From: Ramlibacter sp. | GTDB taxonomy: Bacteria; Pseudomonadota; Gammaproteobacteria; Burkholderiales; Burkholderiaceae_C | NCBI GenBank assembly: GCA_029237735.1 | Contig: JAQZBU010000037.1 | Span: 1 to 53,826 of the forward strand | Direction of reading: 5' to 3' | DNA: 53,826 nucleotides | Part shown: positions 26,906 to 35,099 of the stretch, piece after piece | Layout: every line of letters begins with the position of its first letter | Position numbering within the stretch: position 1 is the first letter of the stretch | Position numbers and translations under genes: made by a program | Notes under the pieces: generated by a model | Seen by the model: the letters and a program-made list of their open reading frames with translations, nothing else | Database searches by the model: none | Told to the model about the DNA's origin: nothing

Positions 26906-27880
26906 TCAAGCCCAGCCTTGCGAGCCGATCAGCTGCGCGAAACGTGCAAGGTCCACGTTGCCGCCGCTGAGCATCACGCCGACCCGCTTGCCCTCGAGCG
27001 GCAGGCCCGCGTGGCAGGCCGCCGCAAAGCCCAGGCAACCGGTGGGCTCCACGACCAGCTTCATGCGCTCGGCAAAGAACCGCATCGCATCGACCAGTTG
27101 CGCGTCAGTGGCGGTCACGATGTCCTGAACGTCGCGCCGGATCACCCCGAAGGTGTATTCGCCCAGGTGCTGTGTCTGCGCACCATCCGCCAAGGTACTC
27201 GGCGTGGGAATGTGGACGATCTCGCCCTTGCGAAGCGACTGCTGGCCGTCGTCGCCGGCTTCCGGCTCGACCCCGTAGAGTTTGCATTGCGGGGCGAGCG
27301 CGCGCACCGCAAGGGCGCTGCCGCTGAGCAAGCCGCCGCCGCCCAGCGGCACGAACATGACGTCCAGCGGGCCGGTGTCCTCCAGCAATTCCATCGCTGC
27401 CGTGCCTTGGCCGGCGATGACGTGCGGATGGTCGTACGGCGGGATCAGCGTCAGGCCGCGGTCGGACAACAGCTGCCTCGCGAGCGCCTCCCGGTCTTGC
27501 GTGTAGCGGTCGAAAGTGATCACCTCTCCGCCGTAGCCGCGCGTCGCCTCCATCTTCGCCTGTGGCGCGTCCAGCGGCATGAGGATGGTGGCCGGTATCC
27601 CCAGCAGCCGGGCGGCCAGTGCGATGGCCTGCGCGTGGTTACCGGAAGAAAACGTGATGACGCCGGCCTTGCGCTGCTCGGACGTGAACTGCGAGAGCGC
27701 ATTGAACGCACCGCGGAACTTGAACGCGCCCATGCGCTGCAGGTTCTCGCATTTGAAGAACACCTGGGCCTTGAGGAGGCGATCGGCGGTGGCGGACCGC
27801 AGCACCGGCGTGCGGTGCGCCAAGCCGTGCAGGCGCCGCGCCGCGGCGGACACGTCATCGTAGGTGGGTAGCTGAAGCAT
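26906..27880 (-). CDS. PLP-dependent threonine/serine dehydratase-type enzyme (catalytic domain only)
   Basis: A 324-residue fold-type II PLP enzyme. The Schiff-base lysine is Lys54 in GAFKFRGAFN; the PLP-phosphate loop is GGGGLLSG; the substrate loop is SSGNHAQA. No C-terminal ACT regulatory domain follows, so this is the short type: catabolic threonine dehydratase, serine dehydratase or threo-3-hydroxyaspartate ammonia-lyase, rather than feedback-controlled biosynthetic IlvA. Which substrate it uses cannot be decided. It lies 24 bases upstream of aroD on the same strand. Confidence 0.88.
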   Translation of the reverse strand: MLQLPTYDDVSAAARRLHGLAHRTPVLRSATADRLLKAQVFFKCENLQRMGAFKFRGAFNALSQFTSEQRKAGVITFSSGNHAQAIALAARLLGIPATILMPLDAPQAKMEATRGYGGEVITFDRYTQDREALARQLLSDRGLTLIPPYDHPHVIAGQGTAAMELLEDTGPLDVMFVPLGGGGLLSGSALAVRALAPQCKLYGVEPEAGDDGQQSLRKGEIVHIPTPSTLADGAQTQHLGEYTFGVIRRDVQDIVTATDAQLVDAMRFFAERMKLVVEPTGCLGFAAACHAGLPLEGKRVGVMLSGGNVDLARFAQLIGSQGWA

Positions 27881-28009
27881 GGTTCAACTTTACTGCAATC
27901 GGCGCGCGGGACGTCGGCGGGTTATGGCGGTCGTTGCCGACCTTCTCCTACAACGCACCGCCATGTTGCTCGCGATCATCGTGCCTATTCAACCCAAGGA
28001 GTACCCAAC

Positions 28010-28495
28010 ATGCCCTCTACCCGCGGAGAAAAAGACGCTTGCGACCTGCTGGACGCAGACCACAAGGCCGTAAAGAAGATGTTCAAGGAATACGATGAAC
28101 TGACCGAGTCGAAGGCCCGCAGCGCCTCGCAGAGAAAGCAGGAACTGGCGCAACAGATTTGCCTGGAGCTCACGGTGCATGCCCAGGTGGAAGAGGAAAT
28201 CTTCTACCCGGCCGTACGCGGAGCCATCAAAGAGATGGACCTGCTGGACGAAGCCGAGGTCGAACACCAGACCGCCAAGGACCTGATCGCGCAGATTCAG
28301 GCCGGCGGCGAGGAGGAAAAGATCGACGCCAAGGTGAAAGTGCTTGGCGAGTACATCGACCACCACGTGAAGGAAGAGCGCAACGAGATCTTCCCCAAGG
28401 CACGCGCGGCGCGCAAGTTGGACCTGGTGGCCATGCGCGATGAGATCGAGGCGCGCAAGGAAGCACTGATGTCCGAGATGGGGGCGATGGCGTAG
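28010..28495 (+). CDS. Hemerythrin HHE-domain protein
   Basis: A 161-residue four-helix protein with the di-iron ligand pattern of the hemerythrin/HHE family: His18 (DADHKAVKKMF), HAQVEEEIFYP, EVEHQTAKDL and DHHVKEERNEIFPKA. Members bind oxygen or NO or sense iron and redox state; the exact role here is open. AAGGAG (27996-28001) lies eight bases before the ATG and is an ideal ribosome site. It is divergent from the dehydratase gene and stands alone ahead of the FtsX-type permease, 114 bases downstream. Confidence 0.9.
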   Translation: MPSTRGEKDACDLLDADHKAVKKMFKEYDELTESKARSASQRKQELAQQICLELTVHAQVEEEIFYPAVRGAIKEMDLLDEAEVEHQTAKDLIAQIQAGGEEEKIDAKVKVLGEYIDHHVKEERNEIFPKARAARKLDLVAMRDEIEARKEALMSEMGAMA

Positions 28496-28609
28496 CACCT
28501 GTCGTAGCGTGGGCACCTGTGCCCACCGCCGGACAACGCCACATTGGTGCTGGTGGGTGCGGTATGCACGCGCTGTGGGTGGCGACCCAACGCGCTGCAC
28601 AATGTGCGG

Positions 28610-31141
28610 ATGCTCGCCCTGCTCCGCACATTTTCCTTGCAGGAATTGCGCCGCCACCCCTGGCGCAGCGCGGCGGCCGCGCTCGCGGTCATGCTGGGCG
28701 TGGCGCTGGCCTTCTCGGTTCACCTGATCAACGCGTCCGCGCTGAGTGAATTCTCAAGCGCGGTGCGATCGGCGTCGGGGCAGCCCGATCTCGAATTGCG
28801 CGCCGTCCAGGGGAGCCTGGACGAGAACCTCTTTTCCCTCGTTGGCGCCCATGAGCAGGTCGCGGCGGCGAGCCCGGTGCTGGAGATCGCGACACTCGCG
28901 GTCACGGCCGAGGGACATCGAAAACCCCTTCGCGTGATCGGCGTGGACGCGCTGGTCGTGGCGCCGCTTGCACCGACCCTGATGCCTGTGCCCGCTAGGG
29001 GCACGGATCGCTTCGCCATGTTCTCACCCGCGACCGTGTTCCTCAACCCCGCGGCAAAGCAGGCCCTGGGCAGCGAAACCGCCACACTGCGCCTGCAAAG
29101 CGGGCTGCAGTTGCGCGAGGTGAAGGTAGGTGGCACGGCACGCGCGGGCGGCCCCGCGCTCGCCGTCATTGATATCGGCGCGGCGCAGGACCTCTTCGGT
29201 CGGCAGGGGCAGCTTTCGCGGATCGACCTGCGGCTGCGGCCCGGCGTCGAACGCGAGGCGTTCCTGCGGTCTCTGCAGCTGCCCGCCGGCGTCGTTGCGA
29301 CCGAGCCGGGCGACGCGGCCCAGCGCGTGAGCAACCTCTCTCGCGCCTACAGGGTGAACCTCACGGTGCTCGCGCTGGTGGCGCTGTTCACAGGCGCGTT
29401 CCTCGTCTATTCGGTGCTGTCGCTGAGCGTCGCACGCCGCGCTCAGCAGTTTGCATTGCTCGGCGTGCTCGGACTGACGGCGCGCCAGCGCCTGCGGCTG
29501 GTGCTTGCCGAATCTCTGGTGCTGGGCCTCGTTGGCAGCGCCGCCGGCATCGCGCTGGGCACCGCGCTGGCCGACGTCGGGCTTGCCACTCTGGGCGGCG
29601 ACCTCGGCGGCGGCTATTTCTCGGGTGTGGCGCCGGCGTTGCAGTGGAGCACTGGCGCCGCAATCTTGTACGCGCTGCTCGGGGCGATCGCCGCCGGCGC
29701 TGGCGGCTGGATGCCAGCGCGCGCGGCCATGCAGATGCCACTGGCGCAGACGCTCAAGGGCCTGGGCAGCGGCACGGGTCACAAAGCCCGGCACGGAATC
29801 AGCCTGGCCATGATCGGCTTGGGCGCGGTGATGGCGCTCCTGCCGCCCGTCGCCGGCATCCCGCTGGGCGCCTACCTGTCCGTCGGCCTGCTGCTGGTGG
29901 GCGGCATCACGGCCCTGCCCTGGGGCGTGGCCCTGCTGTACGACCGTATCGCCCCCCTGTTGACGCGGCGGTTGCTGCCGTTGCTGGCCGTGGAGCGCGC
30001 GCGTCGCGTGCGCGAGAGCGCGGCCGTTGCCGTCAGCGGCGTGGTCGCTTCGCTCAGCCTGGCCGTGGCGCTCACGGTGATGGTGGCGAGCTTTCGCGAC
30101 TCGGTGGCGCGGTGGCTGGACGTGGTCCTGCCCGCGGACCTGTACCTGCGTACCGCGATGTCGTCCGCGGCGGCGGACACTGCCTGGTTCTCACCGGAAT
30201 TCGTGCAGGGCGTGGCGGGCGTCGATGGCGTTCGCCGCGTAGCTGCTCAGCGCACCCGCTCCCTGCTGCTCGATCCTTCACTGCCGCCCGTGGCCCTGCT
30301 GGCGCGGCAGATCGAAGACGCCGCGCAGACCTTGCCGCTGGTCGGCACTCTTCATGCGGCACCCGCTGGGCAGATACCGGTCTATGTCAGCGAGGCGATG
30401 GTGGACCTGTACGGCGCGCGGCCGGGCACCGTGTTCACGCCGCTATCCACGGCCTTTCCTTCCGGCGGGTCCACCACTTTCTTCGTGGCCTCGGTGTGGC
30501 GTGACTACATCCGGCAAAGCGGCACCGTGGCCATGGACCGGCGGGACTACGAGCGCCTCACAGGCGACCGCCGCGCGAACGAACTCCACCTGTGGCTCGT
30601 CCCCGGCGCAGCCGCCGCACCGGTGGAGCAGGCGGTCCGCGATCTGGCGCAGCGCGAGTCGGGCGTTGCAGGCATGGTGGATTTCGCGACAGCAAGCGAA
30701 CTGCGCGCCATCTCGCTGCGCATCTTCGACCGCAGCTTCGCCGTGACCTACTGGCTGCAGGCCGTGGCGATAGGCATCGGGCTGTTTGGCATCGCCGCCA
30801 GCTTCAGCGCGCAGGTGCTCGCCCGGCGCAAGGAGTTCGGCCTGCTCGCTCACCTGGGCCTGACGCGAAGGCAGATCCTTGCGCTGGTAGCGGCCGAGGG
30901 CGCGACGTGGACGGCCATCGGCTCCGTCGCTGGCCTGGGCCTCGGCCTGGCCGTGTCGGTGGTGCTGGTGCACGTCGTCAACCCTCAAAGCTTCCACTGG
31001 ACGATGGACCTTCTAGTGCCGTGGGCCCGCCTCCTCGCACTGTGCGCCGCCGTCGTCGTCGCGGGCACGTTGACCGCCTGGCTGTCCGGCCGCGCGGCCG
31101 CGGGCCGGGATGCAGTGCTGGCCGTGAAGGAGGACTGGTGA
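28610..31141 (+). CDS. ABC transporter permease with two FtsX domains
   Basis: An 843-residue membrane protein of the YbbP/MacB-like permease class. A first helix after RRHPWRSAAAALAVMLG is followed by a large extracytoplasmic domain. The first FtsX core holds three helices (VLALVALFTGAFLVYSVLSL, and following), a second long periplasmic domain follows, and the C-terminal FtsX core begins near LLAHLGLTRRQILALVAAEG. The start at 28610 is chosen because the N-terminal amphipathic segment SLQELRRHPWRSA matches family N-termini. Its TGA overlaps the GTG of the next gene (GTGA, 31138-31141). The likely ATPase partner is the orphan at 25422. Substrate unknown. Confidence 0.88.
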   Translation: MLALLRTFSLQELRRHPWRSAAAALAVMLGVALAFSVHLINASALSEFSSAVRSASGQPDLELRAVQGSLDENLFSLVGAHEQVAAASPVLEIATLAVTAEGHRKPLRVIGVDALVVAPLAPTLMPVPARGTDRFAMFSPATVFLNPAAKQALGSETATLRLQSGLQLREVKVGGTARAGGPALAVIDIGAAQDLFGRQGQLSRIDLRLRPGVEREAFLRSLQLPAGVVATEPGDAAQRVSNLSRAYRVNLTVLALVALFTGAFLVYSVLSLSVARRAQQFALLGVLGLTARQRLRLVLAESLVLGLVGSAAGIALGTALADVGLATLGGDLGGGYFSGVAPALQWSTGAAILYALLGAIAAGAGGWMPARAAMQMPLAQTLKGLGSGTGHKARHGISLAMIGLGAVMALLPPVAGIPLGAYLSVGLLLVGGITALPWGVALLYDRIAPLLTRRLLPLLAVERARRVRESAAVAVSGVVASLSLAVALTVMVASFRDSVARWLDVVLPADLYLRTAMSSAAADTAWFSPEFVQGVAGVDGVRRVAAQRTRSLLLDPSLPPVALLARQIEDAAQTLPLVGTLHAAPAGQIPVYVSEAMVDLYGARPGTVFTPLSTAFPSGGSTTFFVASVWRDYIRQSGTVAMDRRDYERLTGDRRANELHLWLVPGAAAAPVEQAVRDLAQRESGVAGMVDFATASELRAISLRIFDRSFAVTYWLQAVAIGIGLFGIAASFSAQVLARRKEFGLLAHLGLTRRQILALVAAEGATWTAIGSVAGLGLGLAVSVVLVHVVNPQSFHWTMDLLVPWARLLALCAAVVVAGTLTAWLSGRAAAGRDAVLAVKEDW

Positions 31142-32076
31142 CGCGCCGGCGCTCGCTGCTCATGTCCGCGCCCGGGTTCGTGGGCGCGATGACCGCCGGC
31201 TTTCCCGCATTCGCACTGCCCCCGGCCAAGCTGGCCTTTCCGCGCGACCACGGTGCGCACCCGGGCTTGCGCACGGAGTGGTGGTACATAACCGGGCATG
31301 CCAGCTCGGGCGGGCGCGAGTTCGGCTTCCAGGTGACGTTCTTTCGCACGCGAGTGGACGCCACGCAAGGCATGAGCTCGCGCTTCGCCGCGAAACAGCT
31401 GGTCTTCGCGCACGCTGCCGTGACGGACGTGCAGGGGCGCAAGCTCTGGCACGACCAGCGCATCGCGCGCGAAGGTTTCGATGTGGCGCTGGCCGCCGAG
31501 GGTGATGCACGCGTGCGGCTGCGCGACTGGTCGCTCGATCGCCGGGCAAGCTACTACTACAGCATGCCGCAGCTGGATGCGCGCGGCGCCATCACGCTCC
31601 AGGGCCGGCGTTTCGACGCGAAGGGCAAGGCGTGGCTCGACCACGAATGGAGTGAGGAGCTGATGCACGCCGACGCCGTGGGATGGGATTGGATCGGCAT
31701 GAACCTCGACGACGGCAGCGCCCTCACCGCGTTCCGTCTGCGCAAGCAGGACGGCACGGCATTGTGGGACGGCGGCTCGTTCCGCTCGGCCAAGGGAGAC
31801 CTGTTCGGATTCAACCGGGGCGAGGTCGACTTCAGCCCGCAGCGCAGCTGGACCAGTCCAGTCTCGAAGGCGGTCTATCCCGTGGAGTGGATCGTGCGCA
31901 CCCCGGCTGACTTCTACACCGTCAAGGCCGTGATCGACAATCAGGAACTCGACAGCCGCTCGTCCACCGGGGCCATCTACTGGGAAGGTCTGTCGGATCT
32001 CTTCGACAGCAACGGCAAGCGTGTTGGCCGTGGTTACCTCGAAATGACCGGCTACGCGCAGCGGCTGCGGATCTAG
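31138..32076 (+). CDS. AttH/CrtC lipocalin-like exported protein with Tat-type signal
   Basis: A 312-residue protein starting at GTG, overlapping the permease stop. The N-terminus TRRRSLLMSAPGFVGAMTAG followed by FPAFA is a twin-arginine-like signal, so it probably works in the periplasm. The body is the AttH/carotenoid 1,2-hydratase-like double lipocalin: HPGLRTEWWYITGHA, FGFQVTFFRTR, KAWLDHEWSEELM, WDWIGMNLDDGS, TALWDGGSF, and a C-terminal GRGYLEMTGYAQ. Proteins of this family often follow an FtsX-type permease. Despite the hydratase name, function in non-phototrophs is not established. It is probably the third component of the transport system with the ATPase at 25422 and permease at 28610. 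Confidence 0.87.
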   Translation: MTRRRSLLMSAPGFVGAMTAGFPAFALPPAKLAFPRDHGAHPGLRTEWWYITGHASSGGREFGFQVTFFRTRVDATQGMSSRFAAKQLVFAHAAVTDVQGRKLWHDQRIAREGFDVALAAEGDARVRLRDWSLDRRASYYYSMPQLDARGAITLQGRRFDAKGKAWLDHEWSEELMHADAVGWDWIGMNLDDGSALTAFRLRKQDGTALWDGGSFRSAKGDLFGFNRGEVDFSPQRSWTSPVSKAVYPVEWIVRTPADFYTVKAVIDNQELDSRSSTGAIYWEGLSDLFDSNGKRVGRGYLEMTGYAQRLRI

Positions 32077-32079
32077 CCC

Positions 32080-32085
32080 AAGGAG
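32080..32085 (+). promoter_or_regulatory. Strong Shine-Dalgarno AAGGAG facing an ATC instead of an ATG
   Basis: AAGGAG is followed by a six-base spacer (CCCTCC) and then ATC at 32092-32094, in frame with the MsbA-like exporter. It is just where an initiation codon would be expected. Confidence 0.65.
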
Positions 32086-32148
32086 CCCTCCATCGAACCT
32101 CGTGTCGGCGTCACGTCAACCAAAGCCTCACCCCGCTCGCTTTCGGGG

Positions 32149-33876
32149 TTGCTGCCCTTCCTGCGCCCGTACCGTGGGCGCATCTCGCTGGCGGTGATGT
32201 TCCTGGTTCTGGCGGCGGCGGCGACGCTGGTCTTCCCGGTCGCGCTGCGCAGCCTGATCGACGGCGGCCTGGCGGTGGAGGACAAGGGCACGCGGCTCTT
32301 GGCCCTGCGCGAGCATTTCATGGCGTTGTTCGGCGTGGCCGTGGCGCTGGGGCTCTTCTCCGCGGCGCGCTTCTACGTGGTCAGTTGGCTCGGCGAGCGC
32401 GTCACGGCCGACCTGCGCAACGCTGTGTATGCCCACGTGCTGGAACAGAGCCCCGAGTTCTTCGAGACCACGCAGACCGGCGAGGTGTTATCGCGCCTGA
32501 CCACCGACACCACCCTGGTGCAGACCGTCGTCGGCTCATCGCTGAGCCTTGGCCTGCGCAATGCGGTGATGGGCGTGGGCGCGCTGGCGATGCTGGTGTG
32601 GACCAATCCCTATGTGATGACGCAGGTGTTGGGCATCCTCGTCATGGTCGTGCTGCCAAGCGCGTGGTTCGGCAGGCGCGTGCGCAAGCTGTCGCGTGCC
32701 AGCCAGGACCGTGTCGCCGATTCCAGCGCGATAGCGGCCGAGGTGCTCAACGCCATCCCCGTGGTACAGAGCTACACAGCCGAGACCCGGGAGGCGGCGC
32801 GGTTCGACGCGTCGACGGCCGAAGCCTTCGCCACCGCCATCCGCCGCACGCGCGCCCGCGCCTTCCTGGTCGCCTTCATCATCATCGCCACGAGCGCGGC
32901 GTTGCTCTGGGGCCTGTACCAAGGCACCCAAGCGGTGATGGCCGGGCGGATCACGGCGGGCCACCTCGGCGAAACCGTGGTGTACGTCATCATCCTGGCC
33001 GGGGCGGTGGGGGTGCTGGGCGAGGTCTATGGCGACTTGCTGCGCGCTGCCGGCGCCACAGAGCGGCTGATGGAACTGCTGGACAGCCGCTCGCCGGTGA
33101 CCTCACCGCGCGATCCCGTGCCTTTCCGCCCCACGCAGGGCGGCAGCGCGGCGGCTTTCGAGGCGGTCACTTTCCACTACCCATCGCGGCCGGCCACGCC
33201 AGCACTCAAGGATTTCAGCCTCGCTGTTGCACCGGGGGAGACGGTGGCGCTGGTCGGCCCGAGCGGCGCCGGCAAGAGCACCGTGTTCCAGCTGCTGCTG
33301 CGCTTCTACGACCCGCTGCACGGCCGGATCTTTCTCGACGGCGTGGTGACGCGTGACGTCGCCCTGCGCGACCTGCGGCAGCGCATCGGCATCGTGCCGC
33401 AGGACGCGGTGATTTTCTCCAGCAGCGCCATGGACAACATACGCTACGGCAAGCCGGGCGCGGCGGACGATGAAGTGGTCGCCGCCGCCAGGGCTGCGTT
33501 CGCGCACGACTTCATCATGGCGCTTCCCGAAGGCTACGCGACCTTCCTGGGCGAGCGCGGCGTGCGGCTTTCAGGTGGCCAGCGCCAGCGCATCGCCATC
33601 GCGCGCGCCATGCTCAAAAACCCGCCGCTGCTGTTGCTGGACGAGGCCACCAGCGCGCTGGACGCCGAGAGCGAACGCATGGTGCAGGCGGCGTTGGAAT
33701 CGGCGATGCAGGGCCGCACGACTTTGGTGATCGCGCACCGGCTCGCTACCGTGCAGAAGGCCGATCGCATCGTCGTGCTGGACCACGGAAAGATCGTGGA
33801 GCAGGGAACGCACGATTCGCTGGTGGCGGCGAACGGCGTCTATGCGCGCCTGGCGGCGCTGCAGTTCATGGATTGA
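32149..33876 (+). CDS. MsbA/LmrA-type ABC exporter (fused membrane and ATPase domains)
   Basis: A half-transporter of at least 575 residues. A six-helix type I exporter membrane domain (about 1-310) begins LLPFLRPYRGRISLAVMF. The ATPase domain has Walker A GPSGAGKST, Q-loop IVPQDAVIFSSS, signature LSGGQRQRIAIARAM, Walker B LLLLDEATSALD and H-loop VIAHR. Members flip lipids or export drugs. The first standard start codon in frame is TTG at 32149, which has no ribosome site and would begin almost inside the first membrane segment. The open frame extends to 32077, where AAGGAG and ATC (32092) suggest the true N-terminus IEPRVGVTSTKASPRSLSG, initiated from a non-standard or mutated codon. It follows the AttH-like gene. 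Confidence 0.9.
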   Translation: MLPFLRPYRGRISLAVMFLVLAAAATLVFPVALRSLIDGGLAVEDKGTRLLALREHFMALFGVAVALGLFSAARFYVVSWLGERVTADLRNAVYAHVLEQSPEFFETTQTGEVLSRLTTDTTLVQTVVGSSLSLGLRNAVMGVGALAMLVWTNPYVMTQVLGILVMVVLPSAWFGRRVRKLSRASQDRVADSSAIAAEVLNAIPVVQSYTAETREAARFDASTAEAFATAIRRTRARAFLVAFIIIATSAALLWGLYQGTQAVMAGRITAGHLGETVVYVIILAGAVGVLGEVYGDLLRAAGATERLMELLDSRSPVTSPRDPVPFRPTQGGSAAAFEAVTFHYPSRPATPALKDFSLAVAPGETVALVGPSGAGKSTVFQLLLRFYDPLHGRIFLDGVVTRDVALRDLRQRIGIVPQDAVIFSSSAMDNIRYGKPGAADDEVVAAARAAFAHDFIMALPEGYATFLGERGVRLSGGQRQRIAIARAMLKNPPLLLLDEATSALDAESERMVQAALESAMQGRTTLVIAHRLATVQKADRIVVLDHGKIVEQGTHDSLVAANGVYARLAALQFMD

Positions 33877-33887
33877 GAGGAATTGTC

Positions 33888-33951
33888 ATGCCGGACTTGA
33901 TCCGGCATCCATGCTGGCGCGCCACGATGGATTGCGGGTCAAGCCCGCAAT
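33888..33951. repeat. Two tandem REP-like palindromes
   Basis: ATGCCGGA-CTTGA-TCCGGCAT at 33888-33908 and ATTGCGGG-TCAAG-CCCGCAAT at 33931-33951 have perfect 8-base arms. The first is the 4938 element in the opposite orientation; the second is a variant with the same loop. They lie between convergent stops (33876 and 33958) and could terminate both transcripts. Confidence 0.82.
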
Positions 33952-33957
33952 GACAAC

Positions 33958-34404
33958 TTATTGCAGCGGTCCTTTGAGCGCCTTCGGTATCGGCAGCGGC
34001 AGTACGCCGATCCCTTCCTCCAGCAATGCCTCGGTTTCCTCGCGCGACGCCTGTCCGCGGATGCCGCGCTCTTCGGTCTCGCCGTAATGGATGCGCCGTG
34101 CCTCCTCGGCGAAGCGCTCGCCGACGTCGTCGGTGTTGGCCATGACGTGGCGCACCATCTTCAGCCAAGCCGCCTGCAGCGAGGCGTCGGGCATGCTGAT
34201 CACTTCATTGACTTCCTGGCGCGCCTCGGACTGCGTGGCGCCGAGATTGAGCCGCGGCGCACTCAGCTTCTTGCTCACGGCCGTGTCGCCGCACATGGGG
34301 CATTCCACCTGGCCGCGCGCGAGCTGGGCCTGGAAGTCGTCCTCGGAGGCGAACCAGCCTTCGAAGCTGTGGCTTTGCGAGCAGTGGAGGTCAAGGACTT
34401 TCAC
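33958..34404 (-). CDS. DUF1178 family protein
   Basis: A 148-residue small cytoplasmic protein with the DUF1178 opening KVLDLHCSQSHSFEGWFASE and a CPMCGD knuckle about residue 35-40 that, with the N-terminal Cys, suggests metal binding. No function is assigned to the family. The start is GTG 34404, overlapping the NUDIX stop (GTGA, 34401-34404). An upstream ATG at 34434 lies inside the NUDIX gene and would add ten residues not typical of the family. It is therefore coupled to the NUDIX gene and probably ends the nuo transcript; the REP-like palindromes follow directly. Confidence 0.88.
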   Translation of the reverse strand: MKVLDLHCSQSHSFEGWFASEDDFQAQLARGQVECPMCGDTAVSKKLSAPRLNLGATQSEARQEVNEVISMPDASLQAAWLKMVRHVMANTDDVGERFAEEARRIHYGETEERGIRGQASREETEALLEEGIGVLPLPIPKALKGPLQ

Positions 34405-34991
34405 GCCGCTATTATGTTCCAGTCCAATTCCCACGCGCCGGAGAGGACGTTTTGCAGCCAGAGGGCGCCGACCAGCGTCTTGGAATCGGTGATGGCGCCG
34501 TCACGGCACCACAGCATGATTTCCGCCGGCGTAGCGGTGAAGATTTCGAGGAACTCACCCTGGTCCAACCGGGCCTGTCCCTGGCGCAAGCCCCGGGCGA
34601 ACCAGATCTCGATGAATTCGGTCGAGTAGGAAATGACGGGATGCAACACGCCGGCGCGGGCCCACTCGGTGGCGGTGTAACCGGTTTCCTCCAGCAGTTC
34701 CCGCCGCGCGCAGGTGAGGACGTCCTCGCCCGGGTCGAGCTTGCCTGCGGGAAACTCAATCATCACCCGGCCCATGGGGTAGCGGAACTGGCGCTCGAGC
34801 ACCAGGCGGCCATCGTCCAGCATCGGTATCACCACCACGGCGCCGGGGTGGATGACGTACTCGCGTGTCGCCTGCTTCCCATCGGGCAGGCGCACCGTGT
34901 CCCTGAACGCGTGCAGGAAGTGCCCCTTGAACAGCTCCTGGCTGTCCAGCTTGCGCTCGACCAGGTGGTCGTCGTTCCTTGTGGACGACAT
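34401..34991 (-). CDS. NUDIX hydrolase, ADP-ribose pyrophosphatase-like
   Basis: A 196-residue enzyme with the Nudix box GKLDPGEDVLTCARRELLEE followed by TGYT, in the loop-helix-loop that binds metal and diphosphate. Flanking features (VIPMLDDGRLVLERQFRYP, VIEFPAGKL-like VMIEFPAGK) resemble NudF-type ADP-ribose pyrophosphatases; the substrate is inferred. The ATG at 34991 (MSSTRNDD) is chosen because an upstream in-frame ATG at 35033 falls next to a GC-rich repeat. AAGG sits just upstream of the chosen ATG. It follows nuoN by about 108 bases, an order common in related genomes. Confidence 0.88.
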   Translation of the reverse strand: MSSTRNDDHLVERKLDSQELFKGHFLHAFRDTVRLPDGKQATREYVIHPGAVVVIPMLDDGRLVLERQFRYPMGRVMIEFPAGKLDPGEDVLTCARRELLEETGYTATEWARAGVLHPVISYSTEFIEIWFARGLRQGQARLDQGEFLEIFTATPAEIMLWCRDGAITDSKTLVGALWLQNVLSGAWELDWNIIAA

Positions 34992-35042
34992 GCCTTGGCG
35001 CGCCGCGCTCAGGCCTTTGCCGGGCCGCCCCAAGAAGGCCTG

Positions 35043-35057
35043 CGCCCCCTCGGGGGG
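35043..35057. repeat. GC-rich hairpin between nuoN and the NUDIX gene
   Basis: GCCCCC-TCG-GGGGGC lies in a longer segment (about 35021-35092) resembling the dispersed GGCCGCCCC...GTGGGGGCC repeats of Comamonadaceae intergenic DNA (from memory). It may attenuate readthrough from the nuo operon, although no T tract follows. Confidence 0.5.
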
Positions 35058-35099
35058 CAGAGCCGCGGCGCAGCCGCAAACGTGGGGGCCAACATCTTT

